Origin: a bacterium
GTDB lineage: Bacteria; Actinomycetota; Aquicultoria; Aquicultorales; Aquicultoraceae
Length of the DNA: 44,274 bases
Reading direction: 5' to 3'
Assembly: GCA_902810715.1 (NCBI GenBank)
Contig: CADDYS010000008.1
Location: forward strand, 1 to 44,274
Below, in pieces: positions 22,341-30,639 of the stretch. The notes under the pieces were generated by a model that was not told the origin of the DNA, searched no databases, and worked only from the letters and a program-made list of their open reading frames with translations. Position numbers and translations under genes: made by a program. Numbering within the stretch: position 1 is the first letter of the stretch; each line of letters begins with the position of its first letter.

Positions 22341-22634
22341 ATGGAAAAGGAAGAGAAAGATAAGAAACCTAAAAAGGCTGTTGCTTTAGGATATGACTCG
22401 GAAAAAGACGGCGCACCGAAAGTTGTCGCCAAGGGTTCGGGTTATGTTGCAGAGCGTATTATTGATCTTGCTAAAGAAAAGGGCGTCGATCTTTATGAGG
22501 ATGCCGCTCTTGTTGAGGCTTTAAGTGCGGTAGATATTGGGAGGGAGATTCCCGAGGAGCTATACAAGGTGGTCGCCGAAGTCTTGGCGTTTATCTATTC
22601 CCTGGATAGGCGTGTGCTAAAGGCCCGCTCGTGA
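22341..22634 (+). CDS. FlhB C-terminal-like (YlqH/EscU-type) protein
   Basis: 97 residues matching the cytoplasmic C-terminal domain of FlhB/EscU export-gate proteins (AVALGYDSEKDGAPKVVAKG, DLAKEKGVDLYEDAALVEAL, GREIPEELYKVVAEVLAFIY). The NPTH autocleavage motif of true FlhB is absent and replaced by a GYDSEKDG-like start, as in other orphan family members. It is co-transcribed with the FliK-like gene. The stop is TGA; continuing would read antisense through the PfkB gene, so TGA terminates here. It overlaps the end of the convergent kinase gene by 18 bases. Confidence 0.85.
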   Translation: MEKEEKDKKPKKAVALGYDSEKDGAPKVVAKGSGYVAERIIDLAKEKGVDLYEDAALVEALSAVDIGREIPEELYKVVAEVLAFIYSLDRRVLKARS

Positions 22635-23615
22635 TCCCCGTTGGACGATTCGCTTTCTAATCTCATCAAGCCGCAGCAGACCCTCTTGCGCCCCGATTTG
22701 GCTTACCACCGATGCCGAGTTGATCGCCGCCATAAACATAGCCGTCCTAATATCATGGCCCATGATGAGAGCGGCGACAAAAGTCGAGCCGAAGGAGTCG
22801 CCCGCACCTGTCACATCAGCAATTTCTGTTTTAATCGCTTCCTGGAAGTATGTATCCTTGCCCTCGGTTGCGTAACTTCCATCTGGTCCACAGGTTACGA
22901 CGACTATATCCGGCCCTGTCTTTATAAGCTCGGCGGCAAGCTGGCGGTTCTCCGTAATAACTATATTTGGGTCTTTGGATCTTAAGATAAGCGTGGCCTC
23001 GGTCTTATTTACAATTAGGACGTTGAGTCTCTCAAGGATGGGTGCCATGTAATCAAATCCCTGCTCGATCTGTCCCAATCCGGGGTTGTTGGCGATTTTG
23101 ATCGACTTGCTGTATGCAAAATCAACGATTTGCTTAGGAAGCTCGGGTTTCTGCCGACTAAGCGGGCCCATGTAAAACCAAGAGGTATCTTCAATCTCGT
23201 GCCAGTCGCGAATCGTAAGGCCACGGTTTGCGCCGGAGTAGAAAAGAATTGTTCTATCTCCTGCACCCTCGGGGATTAAAATAAGGCCGATGCCGGTTCT
23301 AAGCTTCTCATCCGCCCATATAAACTCGGTATTGGCTCCTTCGCGTAAAAGTTCCAGGATGATCTGCTCACCGAGTTCGTCCCGCCCGACGTTTGTATAT
23401 GCGGCCACTTTAAGGCCGAGACGGGCAAAGGCGGTGGCGGCGTTACATGCACCTCCGCCATTTGATGTAAACGCGGTCTCTATCGAAACTTTTGCACCCA
23501 GATAAAAAGCAAGCAGCTTTCCCTCAATGCTTGACGGGTCGGGGATAATCTTCCCGCGATCGGTAATAAAAAAAATGTCCCTGCTCGCGCTCCCAAATGT
23601 TATGACATCAAACAT
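22617..23615 (-). CDS. PfkB-family carbohydrate/nucleoside kinase
   Basis: 332 residues of the ribokinase/PfkB superfamily. It has the N-terminal GGG region (SNGGGACNAATAFARLG), a hydrophobic sugar/nucleoside-binding core and the C-terminal catalytic motif DVTGAGDSFGSTFVAAL with the base Asp. The substrate is undetermined (adenosine, a hexose or ribose). Monocistronic; its end overlaps the FlhB-like gene by 18 bases. Stop is TAG. Confidence 0.9.
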   Translation of the reverse strand: MFDVITFGSASRDIFFITDRGKIIPDPSSIEGKLLAFYLGAKVSIETAFTSNGGGACNAATAFARLGLKVAAYTNVGRDELGEQIILELLREGANTEFIWADEKLRTGIGLILIPEGAGDRTILFYSGANRGLTIRDWHEIEDTSWFYMGPLSRQKPELPKQIVDFAYSKSIKIANNPGLGQIEQGFDYMAPILERLNVLIVNKTEATLILRSKDPNIVITENRQLAAELIKTGPDIVVVTCGPDGSYATEGKDTYFQEAIKTEIADVTGAGDSFGSTFVAALIMGHDIRTAMFMAAINSASVVSQIGAQEGLLRLDEIRKRIVQRGSRAGL

Positions 23616-23662
23616 AATATGTTTATCTCCCTATGTTAGAGTTCAAGTATCAATTCTACAGC

Positions 23663-25492
23663 CTATTTGGGTCTTCCGGGAAGGTCTTCCAGGATGGCGG
23701 AAAGCTCATGTACCGTCTCGGCTGCGGGCAGGCACATCCGGCCGATGCACGGGTATATTACCGGGTGGCGCTCCGGAGGAAACCCTTGCTCCTCCAGAAA
23801 TCTGTAATCCTCGACGGGGTCAAGGGTTACAACCTCCTTGCCGGGAATATACCTGCGCCAGACCTCTTTAAGAAGCGCCCGTGCGCCCGCCTCATCCCTG
23901 TGGCCGACTACTTTTAGTATAACCGGTTCTACCGCTACCTCGTCAACTGCCAGACCATAGAGTGAGACAGCCGGGGTGGGAGCTAGCGGGGCAAGCTCGA
24001 CGTTTGCGAGTATCTGCTCGGCCAACTTCTCATACGTGTCGATGCCGTTTATATAGGCCAGCCTGTATAGCTGCCGGGCCAGCAGGACATTTTCATGTAG
24101 CGGCTTGTTCTTTACAAACATCGCGCCGAGCTCGGGCTCGTCTCCCGCTAAAGCCCTGTCAAAAAACGTGCCGTCTTGCGCTTTGTATAGTCTATTGCAA
24201 ATATCCGCGAGCTCTTTTGCAATACCGAGGTAGGCGTGATCCCCGGTTATGCCGTATGTATCGATGAGGGCTCCCATCATGTGCACTTGATCGGAGAGCC
24301 AGCCCAGGTAATGCGGGCTCCCATCGTAGTAATGGGCCATCCCGTTATCTTTTAAGAAGCAGTTTTCGATTAAGAAATCGACAGTCTTCTTTGCAAAACT
24401 TAAGTATCCGTTATCCCCGAGTATTTTGTACGCCTCAATGTAGGCCGAGACCATCGCCGCATTGGCATCTATGTAGATAATCGGGTCGATATAGGGGATT
24501 TTTGTCTTTAGCCTTCTCTCCGTGCTTAGCTTGTAGAATTCCTCGTTCGCATCCTGGCTTCCAAAAAAGCCGCCGTGCTCTTTATCCGCAAAGAAGCTAT
24601 CGACAAACCCAAGCGTTTTCTCCGCGATATCACGGTATCTTGTAAAGTCGGAGACCTGGTAGCCGTGAAGGTAGGCGGTGATAAGCTCGGCGTTGCCGGA
24701 AAGAAGTTTCTCATAGTGGGGATTGCTCCAATCGCGCTCAGTCGAGTAACGGAAAAAACCGCCCCAAATTTTGTCCATCAGCCCGCCTTCGGCCATATTA
24801 TCCAGGGTGATTGCCGCCATTTCAAGAAGGTAAGCCTCATCCTCAAGGAAGGCCCGCCGCAAAAGAAGCTCAATAGCCGGGGGATTTGGAAACTTGGTCT
24901 CCTCGCCAAACCCTCCATATTTTGAGTCGAAGGACCTCTGCAGATTTTCCATAACTTCGGCAACCGCATTGCGGTTGACCTCGTAGTTGACATCGGGTTC
25001 CCGCGATTGGATAGCAATAATCTGCCCGCGTTTTTGCTCGGATTCTTCCTTAAGCTGGTCGTAGTAGTCGCGATAGTAATCGCTGGTCCTCTGCAAAAGG
25101 TTTCTCAACTGGTTAATCGGGATGTAGGTGCCGCCGGTTACAACTTCGCCCGTGTCGGTTAAAACCGCTGTTGTGGGCCAGCCGCCAAGCAGGTAACGGT
25201 TTTGGATGTCGGGTCGTTTATCCGCATCCACTCTTATCGGAATATACCTCTCGTTGATGAGCCTGATGTTTCTCTCGTCGGAGTAGGATGTCTCGTCCAT
25301 AACGTGGCACCAGTGGCACCAAACGGCCGATATGGCAAGAAGTATGGGCTTTCTTTCTCTTTTAGCCTGCTCGAAAGCCTCAGCCGACCACCCGCGCCAT
25401 CTTATATCACGGGCCCGATTCCGGGTAGGTGAGAAACGAAATTCAGGCGCAGGCCAGCCCGGCTCTCTTGGCTGCGGTTTTGGAAGCTGCAT
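23663..25492 (-). CDS. DUF255 thioredoxin-fold / glycosidase-like protein (YyaL type)
   Basis: 609 residues. The N-terminal thioredoxin-like DUF255 domain (about 35-160) has the redox motif WCHWC (Cys59, Cys62). A long alpha/alpha-barrel-like domain (about 180-600) with GGFFRYSTERDWSNPHYEKLL and DANEEFYKLS follows. Relatives include YyaL and the human SPATA20 protein; the reaction is unknown. The ATG has a GGGAG SD. A 16-bp direct repeat at 22-bp period covers the start region, so the ribosome-site and ATG sequence is partly duplicated just upstream. Stop is TAG. Confidence 0.9.
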   Translation of the reverse strand: MQLPKPQPREPGWPAPEFRFSPTRNRARDIRWRGWSAEAFEQAKRERKPILLAISAVWCHWCHVMDETSYSDERNIRLINERYIPIRVDADKRPDIQNRYLLGGWPTTAVLTDTGEVVTGGTYIPINQLRNLLQRTSDYYRDYYDQLKEESEQKRGQIIAIQSREPDVNYEVNRNAVAEVMENLQRSFDSKYGGFGEETKFPNPPAIELLLRRAFLEDEAYLLEMAAITLDNMAEGGLMDKIWGGFFRYSTERDWSNPHYEKLLSGNAELITAYLHGYQVSDFTRYRDIAEKTLGFVDSFFADKEHGGFFGSQDANEEFYKLSTERRLKTKIPYIDPIIYIDANAAMVSAYIEAYKILGDNGYLSFAKKTVDFLIENCFLKDNGMAHYYDGSPHYLGWLSDQVHMMGALIDTYGITGDHAYLGIAKELADICNRLYKAQDGTFFDRALAGDEPELGAMFVKNKPLHENVLLARQLYRLAYINGIDTYEKLAEQILANVELAPLAPTPAVSLYGLAVDEVAVEPVILKVVGHRDEAGARALLKEVWRRYIPGKEVVTLDPVEDYRFLEEQGFPPERHPVIYPCIGRMCLPAAETVHELSAILEDLPGRPK

Positions 25493-25521
25493 CTGTGTCT
25501 CCCATAAGCTGCATCTGTGTC
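25484..25521. repeat. 16-bp direct repeat at the DUF255 start site
   Basis: AAGCTGCATCTGTGTC at 25484-25499 is repeated exactly at 25506-25521 (22-bp period), on the plus strand. The upstream copy carries a second ATG that is out of frame with the gene. Confidence 0.8.
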
Positions 25522-25595
25522 CCGCCAGTACAATACTTTCTCATACCCGATCGGTTGCCGATTAAATCGTATTTGATATAAAGGCGGTAGCTGTT

Positions 25596-26585
25596 TTAGG
25601 CTGCTTTATTTCGCTTCTGCGGTTCGGCGATACAAGTAGGCAGGCCTTCGTGGACCGTCGGATATATTGGGCTAAACCCGAGTTCGCTTTTCGTCTTCGT
25701 TGTGTCCGCCGCAAAGCTTGAAGTACTAAAAGTTAAGATGTCATTGTTGATGAGTGGAGCGGTTCCTGTAACCGATGCCCAAAAGGTATTCAGTGATGCA
25801 AAAATCCTGTAGAGCCAGATGGGCGCAAATCCCGGTCTCGGCATCCCTATGGTGTCCGCAAGTTCAAAGACGAAGTTTTTAAATTGGATGGGCTCGTTGT
25901 CGGCGACGTTATATATCTGGCCCGCCGCCCTCTCGTTCCCAAGCACCAGGACCATCGCCTGCATTACATCATCAATATGCGCAAAACTCGCAATATAATT
26001 TCCGTCCCCGGGTATACGGTAGAGCCCACGCCTCATAAACGCCTTTAAAATTTTAATAAATCGCATGTCGGGGCCGTACACAGTTCCGAGCCTGAGAATC
26101 GTGATTGCTATGTTCTCGTGTTGATTTATAACGAGAAGGTGCTGCTCGCATAACTTCTTGTAGAGAGCGTGGTAGCTGTTTGGCTGGGTGACCGCCTCTT
26201 CGGGGTTTATCGGCCTGGACGGCTTGGTATGAGGCCCCAGCACCAACGGAAAGCTGGGAAAGATGAACTGCTTGACACCTTTATCGATACACTCGTTCGC
26301 GACATTGATCGTGCCCTCGTAGTTTATCTTTCTTAGCTGCTCCTCCGGGTTTACGACAAAAAGTGCCGCTGCAAGATGATAGGCGGTTTCGACATTTAGC
26401 GCCGCCCCGTCGAGTGTTTTAGGGTCGGTGATATCCGCTATAAATATCTCAACGCCCGGTTGTCTTATCCTGTTGGCTTCTTGCGGTGACCTAACCATAG
26501 CCCTGATTTTGTGTCCTTGCTTAAGAAGGGTGGAAGTTAGGTTGGAGCCGATATCTCCACCTGCGCCGGTTATAAGTATCTTCAT
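25596..26585 (-). CDS. NAD-dependent epimerase/dehydratase (extended SDR)
   Basis: 329 residues from the ATG in ATGAAGATAC. It is an extended short-chain dehydrogenase/reductase with the NAD motif GAGGDIGSNL (near residue 7), the DITD segment and the YxxxK catalytic pair in YHALYKKL. Typical substrates are nucleotide sugars, 3-beta-hydroxysteroids or other hydroxyl compounds; the substrate here is unknown. It is divergent from a 4Fe-4S protein gene with only 45 bases between starts, so they probably share a control region. Confidence 0.85.
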   Translation of the reverse strand: MKILITGAGGDIGSNLTSTLLKQGHKIRAMVRSPQEANRIRQPGVEIFIADITDPKTLDGAALNVETAYHLAAALFVVNPEEQLRKINYEGTINVANECIDKGVKQFIFPSFPLVLGPHTKPSRPINPEEAVTQPNSYHALYKKLCEQHLLVINQHENIAITILRLGTVYGPDMRFIKILKAFMRRGLYRIPGDGNYIASFAHIDDVMQAMVLVLGNERAAGQIYNVADNEPIQFKNFVFELADTIGMPRPGFAPIWLYRIFASLNTFWASVTGTAPLINNDILTFSTSSFAADTTKTKSELGFSPIYPTVHEGLPTCIAEPQKRNKAA

Positions 26586-26630
26586 GTTTATTAGATACCC
26601 AAAAATCAATGAACTGCTATAATCTTCCTC

Positions 26631-27548
26631 ATGGGAAAGAATCAAGCAAAACGGGGTATAGCATTTCTGTTTACGCTGATAATGGGATTGCTGGGCGGCT
26701 GGCTATTTGTAAACCGAAAGAAAAGTACAGAAAAACTGGCCCGCTTCCACGGGTGGCGTATCTGGGATTTCTTGCACAGCTATATTTATCTAAAATGGAC
26801 CGCATCTTATGTAAAGCTGACTAAGTACGTGCTGGAGCACCCGCATGTTTTCCCTAAATGGCTTTACTGGAGCGCAGGGAATAGGTTAATGCAGACCCAT
26901 CACTCCAAGGTAATCACGACCGAGACCGCCAGGCGCCTCATTGACGTTAAAGAGCCTATCGTGATCAAGAACCCAGAGCAAGTTCTACCCTTTGAGATGG
27001 CGAGGGATGTTATTCTTAAGAATTCAGAGCATATCGTCGTAACAGATTGTGCCTGCAGGAAGGCTGTCGAGAACCCGTGTCAACCTATTGATGTCTGCTT
27101 GTACCTTAGCGAGCCTTTTGCAGATTTTCTTATTGAGCACAAGAAGGATAATGCGCGCAGGGTGGATGTAGACGAGGCTCTTGAAATTCTTGAGAGAGAG
27201 CACAAGAGAGGGCGGGTGCATACTGCGTGGTTTAAGAATGTCCTGGGGAATAGATTATATGCCATCTGTAACTGTTGCTCTTGCTGCTGCCAGGGGCTTC
27301 GTGCTATACGGTTTGGCTTTGAGGTGGTCGCCTCATCAGGATTCACCGCCCATATCGACGAAGCTGCGTGCGCCCTATGTGGTGATTGCGTAAGCGCCTG
27401 CCAATTCGGCGCAATCGACATGACCGACTCAGTCGAGATAAATGAGGATAAATGCAAAGGCTGTGGCATATGCGCCGAGATATGTTCCTCTGAAGCGATT
27501 GAACTTCAAAAAGATGACCGCAAACCCAGACCATTAGTTTTACCATAG
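26631..27548 (+). CDS. Membrane-anchored 4Fe-4S protein
   Basis: 305 residues. An N-terminal hydrophobic segment (about 10-27) may anchor the protein. The middle region has two Cys clusters, CACRKAVENPC near residue 141 and CNCCSCCCQG near 215. A bacterial-type two-cluster ferredoxin domain follows (CALCGDCVSAC near 246 and CKGCGICAEIC near 275). It is probably an electron carrier with an additional Cys-ligated site, but no enzyme family is recognised. A TATAAT at 26618-26623 places the transcription start within about one base of the ATG and no SD is visible, so it may be leaderless. Stop is TAG. Confidence 0.78.
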   Translation: MGKNQAKRGIAFLFTLIMGLLGGWLFVNRKKSTEKLARFHGWRIWDFLHSYIYLKWTASYVKLTKYVLEHPHVFPKWLYWSAGNRLMQTHHSKVITTETARRLIDVKEPIVIKNPEQVLPFEMARDVILKNSEHIVVTDCACRKAVENPCQPIDVCLYLSEPFADFLIEHKKDNARRVDVDEALEILEREHKRGRVHTAWFKNVLGNRLYAICNCCSCCCQGLRAIRFGFEVVASSGFTAHIDEAACALCGDCVSACQFGAIDMTDSVEINEDKCKGCGICAEICSSEAIELQKDDRKPRPLVLP

Positions 27549-27568
27549 GTTTGAATCTTGGATTTGAT

Positions 27569-28129
27569 CTAATATATCAAAGGTTCGAATCCGATCCGGG
27601 AAGCACTTTTTTGATGCAAAATGCTGCGTGAAAAAACCGCTTTGTAGAGTGGTTTTTCGCATATCTGCCTACGGTTATGGGGTATAGTTATCGCTTTGTT
27701 TAACGGAAGAGGAAAATTAACGGAGACGTGAGAAGTTTTCCCGGCTCTAAAAAAACCGATATATCCGATGTACGTCCCCCTGGCCCCTGGCCCCCTGATT
27801 TTATCGGTATTGTCGGTGATGTCACCAATTTTCTGGCGAGCGGTCGTCGCTGCATCCGAACCGATTGTAGAAACCTTAGTATCCCCGGCGACTACAAATG
27901 AATCAACCACGGCTTTGAGAGCGACAGAAAATGGTTTGATGCCATCAAAGCTCATCTTGACGTTGGCTAGCTCCCGTTTTGCTTGATCTAGATCTTTTTG
28001 TACGCCATCTTTTTCTTGTTTCACGGCAAGTACTTGTTTATTCGCCTCACTATACTGCCAGTAGAAATAACCGGCAGCGCCGATAGCCAGTGCTGCAACT
28101 AAGGTGATTATTATCGAATATGTTTTCAT
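27569..28129 (-). CDS. Signal-anchored coiled-coil protein with a probably foreign C-terminal tail
   Basis: 186 residues as read. The N-terminal signal anchor (MKTYSIIITLVAALAIGAAG, residues 1-20) is followed by a coiled coil (about 28-60) and a conserved-looking region through residue 110. From about residue 112 the reading frame enters sequence rich in hairpins and repeats (arms of the 27629-27692 element are read as KPLYKAVF) and shows no domain. The true C-terminus may have been lost in rearrangement. It is a hypothetical protein with a possibly truncated end. Stop is TAG. Confidence 0.5.
   Translation of the reverse strand: MKTYSIIITLVAALAIGAAGYFYWQYSEANKQVLAVKQEKDGVQKDLDQAKRELANVKMSFDGIKPFSVALKAVVDSFVVAGDTKVSTIGSDAATTARQKIGDITDNTDKIRGPGARGTYIGYIGFFRAGKTSHVSVNFPLPLNKAITIPHNRRQICEKPLYKAVFSRSILHQKSASRIGFEPLIY
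27578..27605 (+). other. Degenerate tRNA-3'-end-like sequence
   Basis: CAAAGGTTCGAATCCGATCC(GGGAAGCA) resembles a T-arm with the acceptor 3' side. Only the two loop-proximal T-stem pairs form and no matching 5' half is visible. Possibly an old integration site scar. Confidence 0.25.
27629..27692 (+). repeat. Degenerate direct repeat, copy 1
   Basis: About 64 bp beginning with a hairpin (AAAACCGCTTTGTAGAGTGG) and ending with GTTATGGGGTATAGTTAT. A partner with scattered differences lies at 28340-28403, 711 bases away. Confidence 0.6.
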
Positions 28130-28521
28130 AAACGCCCCTCCCTTTATCTACTATAGCACTATCGTTCAGTTTGGCTAGCAGAAAAAGCGGTAAATATCCG
28201 CCATACTTCAGTTTAAGCACAAATTCTCCAAAGGTTCAAAATCCGCTATCCCCAAGCTAAGCAATTAAACTGACAATTTCTGTCATAAGCCTGAATAAAT
28301 GAGAATCCGGGGACGCATTTTAGGGCGTATACAACTACATGAGAAAACCGCTTTGTAGAGCGATTTTTCTAGTTCTTGGGTATTGTTATGGGGTACGGTT
28401 ATAGGTAAACACCAAGCCTCTGGCAATCCAGGATTATTAGAGATTTAAAAGCACTCCCTTCTCTTTTAATCTGGACAAATGCTATTGCATGGTGTGTAGA
28501 ATAATGTGTGAGGTGATGTTA
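28130..28521. other. Intergenic stretch without a supported gene
   Basis: AT-rich DNA between the anchored coiled-coil gene and vapB. Apart from repeat copy 2 (28340-28403) and a T-loop-like AAAGGTTCAAAATCCGC near 28230, I see no coding or RNA gene. Confidence 0.6.
28340..28403 (+). repeat. Degenerate direct repeat, copy 2
   Basis: Begins with AAAACCGCTTTGTAGAGCGA and ends with GTTATGGGGTACGGTTAT. The 5' and 3' parts match copy 1, with a divergent middle. The interval between the copies carries the anchored coiled-coil gene and otherwise non-coding DNA. Confidence 0.6.
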
Positions 28522-28722
28522 ATGGCTACAAATTTGGCAATCGATCAGAAATTATTAGAAGAGGCTCAAAAACTCGGCGGCAAGAAAACAAAGAAAGATA
28601 CCGTAAATGAGGCTTTAGTCGAATACATTCAACGGAGAAAACAAAAAAAGGTTATCGCTCTTTTTGGTCAAGTAGAGTACGAGCCGGATTACGATTACAA
28701 AAGAGAAAGAGAAGCAAGGTGA
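28522..28722 (+). CDS. vapB: VapB-type antitoxin
   Basis: 66 residues from the ATG following AGGTGATG. Pattern MATNLAIDQKLLEEAQKLGGKKTKKDTVNEALVEYIQRRKQKK matches VapB family (type II toxin-antitoxin) antitoxins with a ribbon-helix-helix, and the C-terminal YEPDYDYKREREAR is the usual toxin-binding segment. The stop TGA overlaps the start of a VapC-like remnant (GTG at 28719), as in functional vapBC operons. The toxin is broken, so the antitoxin is an orphan here. Confidence 0.82.
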   Translation: MATNLAIDQKLLEEAQKLGGKKTKKDTVNEALVEYIQRRKQKKVIALFGQVEYEPDYDYKREREAR

Positions 28723-28847
28723 GAATCTTAGTTGGCACCTCCGTGTGGTCACTGGCCTTAAGGAGGAAGAAGGAGTCAAACTCTAGTGCAGCCGGTCTCC
28801 TTAAAGAGTATATAAATTGTATATTCCGTTTTATAATGATATCGTAA
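28719..28847 (+). pseudogene. Truncated VapC (PIN-domain toxin) fused to a dsrJ-like fragment
   Basis: GTG start overlapping the vapB stop. The first 33 codons (VRILVGTSVWSLALRRKKES...) match a VapC N-terminus, but the first catalytic Asp of the PIN domain (LVDTSVW) is Gly here. After about codon 33 the sequence turns into 28824-28844, a near copy of a dsrJ segment, and stops at 28847. A full toxin would be about 130 residues. It is inactive as read. Confidence 0.72.
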
Positions 28848-28892
28848 AATCAGCTAAGGAGGTGAAAAAGATGGAAGTAAGGATACCTTTGT

Positions 28893-28985
28893 GACATCTC
28901 CGTTTTATAATGACATCGGGAAGGCCAATGTAAGGCCCGAACCAAAGACTGGTACACCTGGTATACAGAAACTACCAGAAACGGA
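28893..28985 (+). pseudogene. dsrJ-like remnant upstream of the dsr cluster
   Basis: About 93 bases translate as TSPFYNDIGKANVRPEPK and on to GTPGIQKL, matching intact dsrJ residues about 18-49 (TFPFYNNIGKADVEPKPS...). About four bases in five are identical to 32302-32393 by eye. No haem motif is present. A shorter copy of the same segment (28824-28844) is fused to the vapC remnant. Confidence 0.75.
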
Positions 28986-28991
28986 GGCGAA

Positions 28992-29549
28992 ATGGAGACG
29001 AAGCTTAAGGATATCTTAAGAGAGAAGAAGCCTGCTATCCTAAAGAGATGGTTTGATGTGGTTATGGAGACATATCCTGCGGAAGCGGCTGGCTTTTATA
29101 AAGGGGCAAAGAACAGGTTTACAGGCCCGGTAGGATATACTATCCATGAGGGGATAGATGGGCTTATTGATGGGCTCATCAACGAAGTGCCCTTTGAAGA
29201 GCTTTCTCCTCTTCTAGACAGTATCATCAAGATCAGAGCGGTACAGAAATTTTCTCCTTCTCAAGCTGTAGCCTTTATCTTCCATCTGAAAAAGATAGCC
29301 AGCGAAGAAGTCGAGAACGTAAGTAGCGCGCATAGTGCTATAGATGCTGCGACATTGTCTACGTTCGAGTCAAAAATCGATGACCTTGCGCTTACGGCCT
29401 TTGATCTATATATGCAAGCCCGCGAGAAAATCAATGAGCTGAAAGTGGAAGAAGCGAAAAACATGGTCTATAGATTGATACAAAGGCAAAACCAGTTATA
29501 TGAGATGCAAGGGCAAGGCCCAAAGATTGAAACGCTAAATTTAAAATAA
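28992..29549 (+). CDS. RsbRD N-terminal domain protein of the dsr cluster
   Basis: 185 residues with an RsbRD-type N-terminal sensor fold (LREKKPAILKRWFDVVMETYP, GPVGYTIHEGIDGLIDGLINEV). Such proteins frequently stand directly upstream of dsrMKJOP in sulfate reducers and are thought to be regulatory or assembly partners, but their role is not proven. It starts at ATG with an ACGGAGG SD and lies 18 bases before DsrM. Confidence 0.8.
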   Translation: METKLKDILREKKPAILKRWFDVVMETYPAEAAGFYKGAKNRFTGPVGYTIHEGIDGLIDGLINEVPFEELSPLLDSIIKIRAVQKFSPSQAVAFIFHLKKIASEEVENVSSAHSAIDAATLSTFESKIDDLALTAFDLYMQAREKINELKVEEAKNMVYRLIQRQNQLYEMQGQGPKIETLNLK

Positions 29550-29567
29550 AGAAAAGAGGTGAATAGA

Positions 29568-30632
29568 ATGGGAGCCTTATTTTCCTTTGTTGTAGTTATA
29601 TTGCTTATCCTGATTGCTTATGTTGGAGTTGCGGCTGTCGGAATGCAGTCTATCTTTGGAACTGTTGTACCTTATGCTGCAGTTCTAATATTCATTGTTG
29701 GGGTTGTTTACCGCGTAATAAAATGGGGAAAGTCGCCAGTTCCTTTTCCTATCACCACAACCGGTGGTCAGCAAAAATCCCTCCCATGGATAAAACAAGC
29801 TAAACTCGATAACCCCTCCGGCAGCGCAGGTGTAATTGGCAGAATGGCGCTAGAGATACTACTTTTCCGTTCGCTTTTTAGAAACTCTAAAAGCGAATTA
29901 AGAGATGGGAGGCTTGCCTATGGTTCTGCCAAGTGGCTGTGGTTGGCGGCGATAGCATTTCACTGGTCATTCTTGATTGTTCTACTCCGACATATCAGGT
30001 TATTTGCAACCCCTATTCCTTCATTCGTGAGTCTATTAGAGAATCTCGATGGTTTCCTGCAGATCGGCGCTCCAAGGCTTTATTTAACAGGAGTAATATT
30101 GTTGCTGGCTGTGACCTACCTCCTGCTTAGAAGGTTTTATGTACCTCAGGTCCGCTATATCTCCCTTGCATCCGATTATTTTCCGGTCTTTTTGATTGTG
30201 GCAATTGCTTCCACAGGTATCCTCATGAGGTATTTCTTCAAGGTGGATATCGTGAGCGTGAAGGAGCTAGCAATGGGTTTAGTCAGCTTCAACCCTACCA
30301 TTCCGGCTGGAATCGGCTCTATATTCTATATTCACGTATTTCTTGTCAGCATCCTGTTTGCCTACTTCCCATTTAGCAAACTGATGCATGCGGGCGGCGT
30401 GTATCTCAGCCCCACAAGAAATCTGGCGAATAACAGCCGTGCGGTAAGGCACGTCAATCCATGGGATTATCCTGTTAAGGTTCATACATACGATGAGTAT
30501 GAGAATGAATTCAGAGAGAAAATGATAAATGCCGGGATACCGGTCGAGCATTCCCCAGCGATAACACCCGAAGAAGAAGAGAAATTGACAGAGCCAACGG
30601 ATGACGCTGAGATACCAGTAGGAAAGGAGTGA
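29568..30632 (+). CDS. dsrM: DsrM, membrane haem b subunit of the Dsr electron-transfer complex
   Basis: 354 residues. NarI/HdrE-like membrane subunit with five to six helices in the first 280 residues and a soluble C-terminus (SPTRNLANNSRAVRHVNPWD). It carries haem b and exchanges electrons with the quinone pool, passing them to DsrK. I choose ATG 29568, which has AGAGG nine bases upstream, over the GTG 29559. The stop is TGA (30630-30632), which overlaps the DsrK ribosome site; readthrough yields nothing recognisable. Confidence 0.93.
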   Translation: MGALFSFVVVILLILIAYVGVAAVGMQSIFGTVVPYAAVLIFIVGVVYRVIKWGKSPVPFPITTTGGQQKSLPWIKQAKLDNPSGSAGVIGRMALEILLFRSLFRNSKSELRDGRLAYGSAKWLWLAAIAFHWSFLIVLLRHIRLFATPIPSFVSLLENLDGFLQIGAPRLYLTGVILLLAVTYLLLRRFYVPQVRYISLASDYFPVFLIVAIASTGILMRYFFKVDIVSVKELAMGLVSFNPTIPAGIGSIFYIHVFLVSILFAYFPFSKLMHAGGVYLSPTRNLANNSRAVRHVNPWDYPVKVHTYDEYENEFREKMINAGIPVEHSPAITPEEEEKLTEPTDDAEIPVGKE

Positions 30633-30639
30633 TCATGGC

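Noticed and set aside
22634-22985. Readthrough of the FlhB-like TGA into a further 117 codons.
   Set aside because: The extension is antisense to the intact PfkB kinase gene and the FlhB-like domain is already complete.
23962-24267. Plus-strand ORFs opposite the DUF255 gene.
   Set aside because: Arg/Ala-rich composition typical of antisense frames, with no SD.
28871-28894. A seven-codon peptide ORF with a good SD in front of the dsrJ remnant.
   Set aside because: It stops at TGA after seven codons and has no conserved feature; read as part of the scar.
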